From Metallyticus violacea (taxonomy: Eukaryota > Arthropoda > Insecta > Mantodea > Metallyticidae), in the NCBI GenBank assembly GCA_030762175.1, contig CM060842.1, forward strand, positions 47,974,501 through 48,038,500: 64,000 bases of DNA, read 5' to 3'. Both the position numbers and the translations under genes were made by a program. The notes beneath the pieces were generated by a model. That model had not been told where the DNA came from. It searched no databases and saw only the letters and a program-made list of their open reading frames with translations. Shown piece by piece: positions 14,101-26,100 of this stretch. How positions within the stretch are numbered: position 1 is the stretch's first letter; each line of letters begins with the position of its first letter.

Positions 14101-17100
14101 ACTGTATTTCTGATATGGATTGTATGATAAAGTTTTATTTCATTTATAGTGAAGTTGGTTGGTAACTGTAATTTGCTATAACTTGTAGTAAAATTGATGA
14201 AACCTTTCACTTATGCAATTCTAAAAAGGTCAATACCAGAAAATGATGAGTCAGAAAACCTTAAAATAATTTACTGTGTTCTTTTATCATTTCACTCATC
14301 CTGGATATTTGATGCGAAAATATAATAATTTAAAGAAATAAATAATATGTTCATAATAGTACATTTTAAACACCTGTATTTTATTTTAGAACTTTTTTTT
14401 TTTGATTGATTGATTGATTTATTTAAGGATGCTCTTTAACACCTCAGGTCATCAGTGTCCCATTCAATTTTCAGGGTGTGAAACGGCCAACATATTTTGC
14501 TCAGAGGCCTCTCTTTCAGGCTTGAGGTTCTTTTTCGTGCCGTAAATGTACAACACGGGATCCACAGTTTTACTTCCCTTCCGAAGGAAGCCATACTTAG
14601 GATTTTTACGCCCGAAAAAATCCATCGGTCCTGGCCAGGTTCCAACCCCGCTTTAGAACATTCAGGAAAAGAAAGAATGCATCATAGAAACACACCAACA
14701 ACATAGTACGTTTTATCTCACCTTTGCAAGTCTTTCACATAAATCCATTGCTGAACCATATTTGGCATTAACAGTGATCATAAGGATATTTGTATGAACA
14801 CCTGCTAAGTCCACCTGGAACAATGAGGTTCCTAAATCTGCAATTGCTGTAAATAAAAGAAGCAAACATGCTATTTAGTGCTAATAAGTAGCAATATTTA
14901 TTTATTGTGTTAGATACAATATAACAATATGGTCATAACCATAGTCATAGTCATTTTATTCATTCATAAAGATCAAATACATGGTATTGGATATGTCAGG
15001 TTATAGAAAAGTACAATAGACAAAATAATAGTTTGATAATTAAAACTTACAAAATATACAGAAAAGTACTATAGAGAAAATAATAGTTTGAAAATTAAAA
15101 CTTACAAAATATACAGAAATTTCAAACTAGCATTTATAGTTTGTAGATAAGGATAATAGGTGTATTTATGTTTAATTTTAAATCTTAATATATTTAAGTA
15201 TTAAGTGCCTCCAGATATGCTTCTACACTGTAAAAACAATATTCAAGCATTAAATGTAAATTGGAACTTGCACAGTGAAGCCAATCATATTAATTGATAT
15301 CATTGTATGATTCAGTTGAACTACACACTCTTAAAGCTTCACTTACTTTTCATAAATGTATGGAACCGGTTTCGAGAACATTTTGTTCCCATCTTCAGCC
15401 ATGCTAAAGTTCAACTGTCGGATCATTCGTTGAGCTGTGGGAATGTATAATCTGCTCTGGTGGCGGTGTGATAAACTTGTAGTTTATGTTTTCATCCCCG
15501 ACAATGTCAAAGTTCATTATGCTGTCTTTGTATTGTCTATTTGTAGACCTGGGAGAAAATCTACATCTACAAATACAAAGACAGCATAATGAACTTCGAC
15601 ATTGTCGGGGATGAAAACATAAACTACAAGTTTATCACACCACCACCAGAGCAGATTATACATTCCCACAGCTCAACGAATGATCCGACAGTTGAACTTT
15701 AGCATGGCTGAAGATGGGAACAAAATGTTCTCGAAACCGGTTCCATACATTTATGAAAAGTGAAGCTTTAAGAGTGTGTAGTTCAACTGAATCATACAAT
15801 GATATCAATTAATATTCAAGCAGTAAAGATTCCATACCAATTTTAAATTTTTTGTGCATCTAGTATCTAGCAAGGTTTGTGGCAGTTTGTTCAATAATTT
15901 AGTACAATTATATAATGGGCTGTGTTCATACAATATAGTTTATGATTTATGCTCATTAATTGATGGTTGTTTCTTGTATTATAGTTGTTTTTGTCTTTGT
16001 TCAACTGGAATGTTGATAAATGCTTTTAGTATACATTAAGGCTTCAAATATATAAATGCAGGGAACAGGTAATATTTTTAAGGACTTAAATAGCATTTTA
16101 CAGGATTCAGTTTTCTTTTTACATGTAATTATTCTTAGGGCCCTTTTTTACATTTTAAAAATATCTGAATGTGATATTATATGATATGATATAATATAAT
16201 GTAATATAATATGATATAATATGATATAATATGATTTCATATCTAATGAGGCTGTGGAAATAAGAATAGTACAAACATCTCAGTTTAGTATGACTAATCC
16301 TTTTCCTTATTACTTTGAGGGTTAAGCATATTTGATTCAGCTTTGAGGACAGCTTCTCAACATGGATATTCCATTTCAAATTTTCATCTATTCATACTCC
16401 TAAGAATTTTACACTGTTTACATAGGAAACTGTTTTGTTTTCAAGCTGTTTCCTCTGGGTATTATTAATTACTGTAAATTCTTATGCATAATGATCATAG
16501 AATCTGGAATCAAAAACTTTAATGTTTTTGACTATAGGAAATGATTGTTTCACTAAAAATTGATCTATAATAGTTTTGGATGTAGGTGTTACTCGAGTAG
16601 GGACATGTATAAGAGGTAACAGATTATGTAACACCATAAAATCTGCAAAATTTTATCTAGTTTTCCTGGGATAAAATCTAAGTTCCAGTCACCTACTATT
16701 AAAACATTTTTTGTATATGCTATTCCTTCTATCACTTGTCCCATTTTAGATATAAGTAAAACTATATTTGCTTCATGAGTTCTATAAATGCACATGACTA
16801 TTATGTTCTGCTCAACTGATTCTATTATGCATGCCTCAAAGTGGCTATCAATATATACACTTTTGCTTTAATACTGTCCCTGATAAATATACAAGAGCCA
16901 CCATGTTTGGTTGGAGATCTACAATAGTATGTACTTAATGATTAGTTTGGTAAGTATATTGCTTTTAGCTCAGATTCCATCAGCCAATGTTCCGTAAAGC
17001 ATAAGATGTCATAATTATTACTTTGCAACATAACCTCAATGTTTAGCATTTTATTTCTAATGCTTTGTGTGTTTTGGTGATAAATGTTTAGAGTCTGACC

Positions 17101-20100
17101 AAGATATGGGGAATTTTATTACTGTTTACAGAGTTTGATTTTAATAAAGCTTTATTATGATTAGGATTGGGAGCATAGCCTATCTTAATAACTGGGGCAC
17201 AATATCCACCACCTTGCTAGTTAATTTTCTTTTAGTACTGAATTTATCACCCTGTTCATCAAATTTTCAAATTTAAAAGATGTCCTTCTATTTAAGTGCA
17301 CCCATCTATAGAAAAGCCATTATCATCTAGCCAATGATTTGAATCAACCAGTAAACAATCTTTCATTTCACATAACCAATTTAGTTCTTGATTTATTTTC
17401 AAAATTCTCCTAACATTTACATCCCACCTATGGAGAACTCCACTTATTATTATTTAGTACCTTTGATTTCCATCTAATACTATTTAATAGATCCACGATA
17501 TCGTCCATTATCTCCTTTGCCATTACCCCATGTTGAATATTGTTTGTACCTGCATGCATCAGTATCAAATCTGGTTTTTGCTCCTTAAAGTCAATCTTCT
17601 CCACTTTTTCTTGTAGCTCTTCAATCTTTATTCCTGGAAAGCATCCCACTTCATAACCCCTTTCCCTATATACATTCCCAGAAAATTTTAAAATCCAGTC
17701 ACCCATCACTAGCACTTTTTAATTTTGGTTTCCACTTTACACTTACGTTGATTCAGGACTTGCACTTCACTTCTTACACTATGTCAATACAATAAATTTA
17801 CAAACACATTGGTAAATAATCACACTATTTCTACTATACAAATTACCTTCAACAAATCCAATTCAAATCAAAAATCCTCTCTGCTCATAGACCATATCCA
17901 TTTGTTCTTAACTCTACACAAATATTGCCCCAGATTCCTAAATTGACTGTGATCACCAACCATTTTCATAGCTACAATTAACTTATTTAACTTCAGCCAT
18001 TTCCCATTTATCAGTTGTTGTCTCCATTCCCTAGTTCCTGAACATTCAAACAGGATATATTCTACATTTCCACATATGGGACAAAATCCATGCTCACCAC
18101 CCTCTCTCTCCTGCATATTGCATTTACTAATATATCTTTATCTTTGGACACCCTCTTTTATTTCCTGATAAAACATTTCAAACTCTTCTCCCACATTAAA
18201 GAATATAACATTTAACCATTTCTAACACCAAACCTCACTTTAATCTGTTTCCAGAAATCTCTCTCCAAATCACCTCTTCTTAGCTATAGATCCTCCATTC
18301 ATTCCTCCTTAAGTCTTCTCCAACTTTGTGCACCCAATAACAATTACCCATTCCAGACTCTTGGAATATTAAACATTCTTTTTCAATAAGGAGGTCTGCA
18401 ACATCTGTTGTATCCTGAACCAATACTTAAACACTCTCTCCATCATACACCCTCTCACACCAACCATCCCATTTCCAAGAGTACTCTGGCATTTGCAGTA
18501 TTTTTAGGGATTTCCAACACAATCTTACAAAAACTACTGTGTACCCCTATCTATCAATTTCCAGCTTTCCTCTATTCCCGACATTTCAGTACCATATGCC
18601 CACCTGGACTCCACCATTGCCCTATATAATATTTCCAACCAATTTACCAACAGCTCGGGCGCACTAAACATGCATTTCTTTAATTACTTCAGAGATAGTA
18701 AACCTTGGTTAGTGTAGATTTCTTCTGTTTCTTCCATTGACCTGAAGCACTCAAAACTACTCCTAAATAGGAAAATTCCTTCACAATCTGTATCTCCTTC
18801 TTGGCCATATACCACTTCTCATCCTTCCTGAACTTATTTCCCTAATACTATAATTTTAGTCTTTTCTTGATTTACTTTGAGATACAATTTTTTGTAGTAT
18901 CTCATAATTTCTGATAATACATATCTTAAAAAACTATTCCTGAGATTGATGCTCCCATTAAATTGTCAGCATAAAGTAAGCCTGGGATTTCCAATTTATT
19001 TAATACTGGTTTGTGAATATTTACTTGCTGTAAACCTACCATTATGTCATCTATAAATAAATTGAAAAGAATTGGATTCAATTTACACTCTCATCTAAGC
19101 CCCCTGTCTTGAGTAACTTCCTCAGTCACACTCCCTTCCTACATCTAACACAGAACATATTACCCTTATAAAACTTATTCAACAAAACAATCATCTTCTT
19201 ACTCATCCCTTTATGTCATAATTTATAATCATAGCACTTCTCTATTAATTTGATCATATACTTTCTCAGTCAACAAATAAGCATATAATCTGCTCCTCTT
19301 TTAGGTAAGTGTTTATATATCATTGTTTTAATAACAAACAGATTATCAGCATAAACAATGTATACAGTTTTTTTCACACAGTTAGTGTATACATTGTTTA
19401 TATATATACCACTCCATTGTCAGCAGCTTCGTAAGTACACTTATTTGAGATTATCAGCAGTTCTGCCCTTTCTAAAACCTGACAGAAATGGGGAGATGAG
19501 TATTATTTTCTACCCAATCATTTATTCTGTCAGTTAAAATTCCTATAAAAACTTTGCCAAAATTTGATAGAAGAGATTTCCTCTATAACTTTCTGGTTCA
19601 TCAATAGAATCTTTACTCTTATATATAGGGTGTATAATAGCTGTATGCCAACTCTTGGGTATACTTTTGGTTCGTTTAATTGAATTCAATAAGCACTTTA
19701 ACTGGTTTTACTTCTGACACTATAACTGAAAAAATTCTACTGGCAATCCATCTTTTCCCACTGCCTTATTCTTCTTCCCCTTCTCAATCTGCTTCAACTC
19801 CTCTTCACAAGAAATCTCTGCCCAGCATCTCATTGTATCTTAGTTCCAATTCCAAAGTCCAACCCTTCATCACACTATCGCTAAATTTAAATAAATTTTT
19901 AAAACACTCCATTCATTTCTCCAGCACAATTGATGGTCTCCCAGCTCCAGCTTTTGCACAATTTGTTATAACTTTCCATATTAGTTTTGGCTTCCCCAAT
20001 CCAATATTTTTTTATTTTATTTTTTTATTAATTTTATATTTTTTGGGGGTATTTCTAAGGCATTTTTTCTCCCCAATCTAAATAACCTTTTATACAAAAC

Positions 20101-23100
20101 CCTTAGCTCCATCAATCTCCCTCTATCCTCCTCCTGAGCATTTTCTCTCCACTTATTTAAGGCACTCCTTACTAAGCTTCTCTTTATCCAGCAATCATAA
20201 TCAAACCAGTCATTGTGGTTTTTCCATTTATTCCTTGTTCTTATGAGTATCCTATTTCCTGCCCACTTAAAGACAAATTTTAATAAACTTACAGCCTCTT
20301 CCTCTTTGTCTAACTCAGTGCACCAATTAATTCCATAAATACACAATCTTGCCATTACAGAATTCATAATTAAATAGAACTCTCCAGCCTAGGTCTGACT
20401 CCGCCTATATCTGTCCACTTTCTGGTCCAATTCTGCCTTGTTGAGTCTGGAACCTTCTTCTTGATATTTAATTTGTCCCTCCATGAAAATGAGGGCAATT
20501 TCTCAAGTAGCAATATGCAAAACAGTAAGTGACTGCCTTAAAAGGTTGTGGAAAGATATAATTTGTTTAAAGTTTCTAATATGCATGTTGTCGGAAAGAA
20601 TTTCATATTCAGAAAAAGTTAGGTTGCTAAATTATAAGCCTCTTCAATTCTAATTTTAAATTAGAAGCCTTCTAACCTGCTGCCAAAATATTAGTATACC
20701 TGTAAATTATAATTAATCTGTCGTCTAATACATTCTTATACTTCACTTACTTTTAAATACGGTGGGACTAGTTTCGAAGAGACATCCTCTTCATCTTCAA
20801 CCAACTTGGCGACTGGTATGAGAAATTAACATCTATGAGGACCTGTGGCTCCGTCAGATTAATTATAATTTACATTTAACAAGCTTCACTATGTGAGTTC
20901 CAACAGAATTTTTTAAAAATGTCTTATTTTTCGAAAGTTCTTAAATGAATTAGTATACATATATGCCATATACAAGAATATGTACAAAGTTTTAATTAAT
21001 TATAATAATTTTTTAAAAATGTCTTATTTTTCGACAGTTCTTAAATGAATTAGTATACATAAATGCCATATACAAGAATATGTACAAAGTTTTAATTAAT
21101 TACAATAATTATTATGTAGAATGCATTAGTCAAAAATTTTTCAGTCTTATTTACAAGATTTTGCTCCTAACAGAATATACTATGCAAATAAAATAACACA
21201 CTCCCCCTCACCTTTAGCAATAGTCCACGTCCGTGCATGGTCCTCTTCCAGTCTGTCTACCATACAGTCCAGAGCCACTATGCCAGCTGCAGCCAGGATG
21301 CCTGCTTGCCTCATTCCTCCACCCATTACTTTTCTTAATCGACGAGCCCTATTACACATTTTGTTTAGAAAAAGTTATTGAAACAGCAAGTTGCTGCAGG
21401 ACAGTTTTGCAAGATCTGTACCTAAAAATATTCTAAAAAAGTATTGAAACATAAGCTGAATGTTTATATTTGAGTTCTTTCCATCATGAAATAATGTTCT
21501 AAGATAACATACACATTTGTGAATGAATAAAAAGTTAATACTGTCACTGTAAAATTGTTAGAAATTAATAGTAATGAATTTTTAAAAATATTATTAGTAG
21601 TAAAAAAAAATTATGTTAACTACACTAAGCCAATCTAACTAATGCACAAACAAATTACATTTATTTCCTTGAACTTAACCAAACACTGTATCAAAATAGC
21701 AAGAACTACAGCAGCAGAAACATAAAACACTGAAATTGTCACATAAACAGTGCAATATTTTCAAATGCTCTTATTCTTCTTTAAAGTAATATATATAACG
21801 TGATCTCAAGTGTGACTTTTTCTTAGTGTTTTATCCTTTTCTACTACTATAATTACTGTTAATTTATATATATATAACACTGAGAAAAGAATCACAGATT
21901 AGTAATAGCTATGTTTTGAACTGCTTGAGTTCTTCTATATAAAGAAGCCATATATATATTAATAAACATTAATCATGGCACTGTAACCATAGATGATAAT
22001 TTGACTAAATAAGTTCTGAGAATATTGTACTTACGAAGCTGTTGACAATGGAGTGGTAATATATCCTAAACTTAGGTATTCATTTTTTACACTAAACTCT
22101 ACTTACTTACATAAAAGTAAGATTCTCCCAAAATGCATCTTACTTTTATGTAAGTAAGTGGAGTTTAGTGTAAAAAAAATTAATACCTAAGTTTAAATTC
22201 AGAGAATTTTGTGGCCTAAGTTTATCAGACATTCGTCATGAGAACTGAGAGAAAACTCCATAAAAACCTCAGTCAACTGGGAATCAAACCTGAACCTGCC
22301 TTATAAGAAGCACCGACAGCTCCACTAGACCACAAGAATAGAATGCTTAATTCTTAGAAAGCACTATTTAAGTATATTACTTATATTCCTTTTATCTATA
22401 AATTATATGACTGGTAATGGTAAAAGTGATATTAAAGTGATGGTATTTTATGGTTGTAATCCCAAATATAATAAAAAAAAATTAACTTGATTCTTACACA
22501 ATTTCTACATATAAGTTCCTGGTCAGCTCCATGGTTGGATCAATTAAGTCAAGATCTCCCTTTGACACCTAATTCCCACCTCTCATCTCCTTGGTGTATT
22601 CTAACCCCATCCAATAAATGCCCTAACTTTATGAGTGAGTTACACCTCTGCCACTTTCAGGCAGGAGGTCCAGAAAGCCCTCAGACAATATCTGGAAGGC
22701 ACAGGGAAAAAAATTGTTAATTCACATATTTTTAATGCTGCTAAATGAATTAGTATTATTCAATATAAAAAAGGAAGCAATACAAAGGTGGTATTTCTGA
22801 GCTAAAAAGTATTATGCTTCCTATAACTATGCAAGAGAGCCAAAAATAGAAGTTCTCAATTCATGAACATGGAACTAGTTCTAGAATTGCTTCAGTAAAC
22901 ACAAAATTGCACTATGTTGTCTAATAGTAAATCCCAAGTCTTTCTCTTGGCTCACATATTCAAAATATGAATAAGATAAATAATAAATAGCATCAATGTG
23001 ACTTGGTCTACTTTCTTCCAAATGCAGAAGGCCTGATCAGACACTGAATAAAAATTTAATATGAGTAAAACTTTTACCAGGAAATTTCCCTCCCATTGAA

Positions 23101-26100
23101 AGTTGGATGCCATATTCAAGGTAATTTTTACAACAAACTAATTTAATTTTTTTGTTTTTCATCTTTCATTGTTGCAGAAATTATACATATTTTGTTTTGA
23201 GATGTTAAAAAATTATTATAAATTTCTAATCTTCAAGAAAATTATAAGGGATGAAAGAGATTTAGAAACAGAAAATTAGGCTGGATAGACTTGATTAGAG
23301 AATGGATAAATGGATTGATATGCATAACTGAAAAATTAATATACTGTACCAAATATATATTGTTTAAGCAATTGCTATTAAAATTCTATAGCCTTAAAGA
23401 ACTAAGCAAAGTGTTCTGGTACAAATGATACAAATCATAGGAAATTAAAAGAAAAAAAAGATAAAAAAATATATATATACTTGCGAATAAATCCACTGCT
23501 GCCCACCAGTATGGCACCCACTGGAGCTGCAAGCCCTTTACTGATGCAGAACGAGACAGAATCAAAGCCTTTAACAACTCGAGAAACTGGAACTTTGAGA
23601 TATACAGCTGCATTGAACAGGCGAGCACCATCCATATGTAGTGGAATCCCCAATCTCTGTGCTCTGCTATGAAGCTGAAATATATTCATTTACAGTTTAA
23701 TTAAGAACCTTCTGAATCTATTAACATATCTTACATTCATCTACATACCACTGAGAAAGTCATATGCATCTGAAATAAAACTATTTGAATACCAATGTAA
23801 GACTTCTAGCATAGGGAAAGGGAAAGCTGCAGGTGAGGACCTCAATGAAACTTTCAGTATTTGACTATAAGGGACCAAAGCAATAAATATGCAGCATATT
23901 TTTCTGCTGTGTGCAACCCTTGCATTAGCCAGTGCAACTGTGATGGGTGAATCTACAGAATATGTAACCATTACTCACAATATAATTAGAACATGATATA
24001 TTTATTGCACTTTGGCAAAGAGAAATAAAATGATTGTTCTAATATTCAAGTGAAATATAATTTGTATGATGCATGAAATGACTAGTTACATTCCCCCCAC
24101 ATGATATTAATCATATTTTTCTTTGTTAGGCATTATACTTAAACAATTTTATAGGGATAAATTAATATGTGTAGTTTCAATCGTTATGTTACAGTATGTC
24201 TTCTGTAACATTATGACCCAATGCCGAAAGATAGCCCAGAATGTTTCTATCTTTAAAGTGGGGGAAACTTTCTACAAGGTTAGAAATATCAAAGTCTTTA
24301 TTTGATTATGTGTGTGTATTTTATTTTTATAAATGTTTATTACATGCATGCCCCATTACATTATGTAATACTATATGCAATTAGCTATCTTACTTTAACA
24401 CTCTGAATTCTAAATGTATATAATGCTTACATTATATTCTTTTGCCTATATTAGTAGCAGTATTTATTTCTCATGCATCAACATACAAAATTTTATAAAA
24501 AAATGAATAAATAAAACAAAACATTAATTTTAAATATAACAAATAGGAACAGTGCCTTCAGCAATTCCAGAAGCACTAACTCCAATCAATTCCAATTTGA
24601 TTGGCTCAGCCCCCCAGTCCCTGGTTCATTAGCAGCTACCTACTGGAATACACAGGGGACCAGGCTCCAATCCAACCAAAAGAAAAACACAACAATAAAG
24701 ATAATTTATACATTCAATGCATTATACATACAATATTTCATACAGTAAAAAATTTTTGGCACCCTCAGATATCCTGAAGAGATGGTTTTAAAACATTTAC
24801 TGCAATAGACCCTATTATCATATCATCTGCTAATAGCCCAGCAATTACCATACTATTTATAATTGGCATAATATTGTTGCTCTTCTTTATTACTAGTAAT
24901 TATATCATCAATATATAGATTGAAGAGAATTGGATTTAATTTACATCCATTTCTTTGCTTAATCTCTTTGATTACTACTCTTTCAAATCTCACACAAAAA
25001 ATATTTTCCTTATGCAGTGCTTTAATAATGTTTACTCCTTTGCACAATAATTTATACCATAATAATTTTAACTCACTCTATCATACACTTTTTCTAAATC
25101 CATAAACGTCATATACAGTTTTCCTCTTTTATCCTTTAAGTGTTTATCCACTATGAATGAATGAATGAATAAATTTACTTCCACAAATAACATTACAATT
25201 TAAATTTATACCTTTTTAATACATTTTCCTTTAATTTTACTTATTTAGCTAATTCCTGAACCCTCATCTCGGCTTATCTGCAGTTTCCTACTGGAATATC
25301 CACAAGACTTAGGTTTTGGTATTCTATTAAAATTAAAATTTAATACAAATGTACCCCTACATATTATATCAAAATATTTCTACATACAAAATATTCTAAC
25401 AAAATTAACATACAAAGCCCAGTTAAAATATATCAAATAGGCACAGTGCCTTTGGCAAATTCAGAAGGCACTATGTCCAACAAATTTATTAGCCCCTATA
25501 TTTGTCCATTTATACTTCACTATCCTAAGTTACATTTAATTAACAATTAACACTCCCCATACAACCTAAACTTCACTCTCTTTATTGCTGCATTTCCTTG
25601 GCCCTATAAACTCAAACACTCGGTTACCGATTTATAGGGCCCTTCCTACTATTTCAATCTGCCCCCTAATACTCTAATCATTTTTCACTATATTGCTTAA
25701 TAATATTTCTCATCCATCTAGCTCTCACTTTACCTAAATACATACCAATTTCCACCATCCTTTTCTTGTTTTAACATTCAATATCTTTTTTCCCACAATT
25801 TCTTTTGCTAAAGTCGACCATCTCTCCATTTCCAGCTTCTCCCTTAGACACTTGGTTTCCACACACTCCAGTAATATATGCCAATTATTATCTCGCTGAC
25901 TATATAATAGATATTTATCCCACTTTCCCCTTACTCTTAAGTCCTTCAAATTTATAACTCCTGTTCTCACCCATGCAAAACCTTCTCTTGCTGATTTATC
26001 ACAAATATCAACATAATTTTCCCTTTTCCAAAATCCTTTCAATATCTTCGATTCTCAACCTAATTCCTTTCCAGAAACTCCTTCCTAATACTGTCCTGTT

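Larger units (their letters stand above)
15250..15810. mobile_element. 561-bp palindromic PLE-derived element with 12-bp TSD
   Basis: Exact duplications AATATTCAAGCA at 15238-15249 and 15811-15822 bound it. After a 42-bp left end, the arms 15292-15545 and 15560-15810 are inverted copies with only about two substitutions outside the centre. Each arm encodes part of the PLE ORF tail (right arm: [27 protein letters not shown]) followed by a hammerhead and terminal sequence. A transcript would fold into a near-perfect hairpin. Confidence 0.88.
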
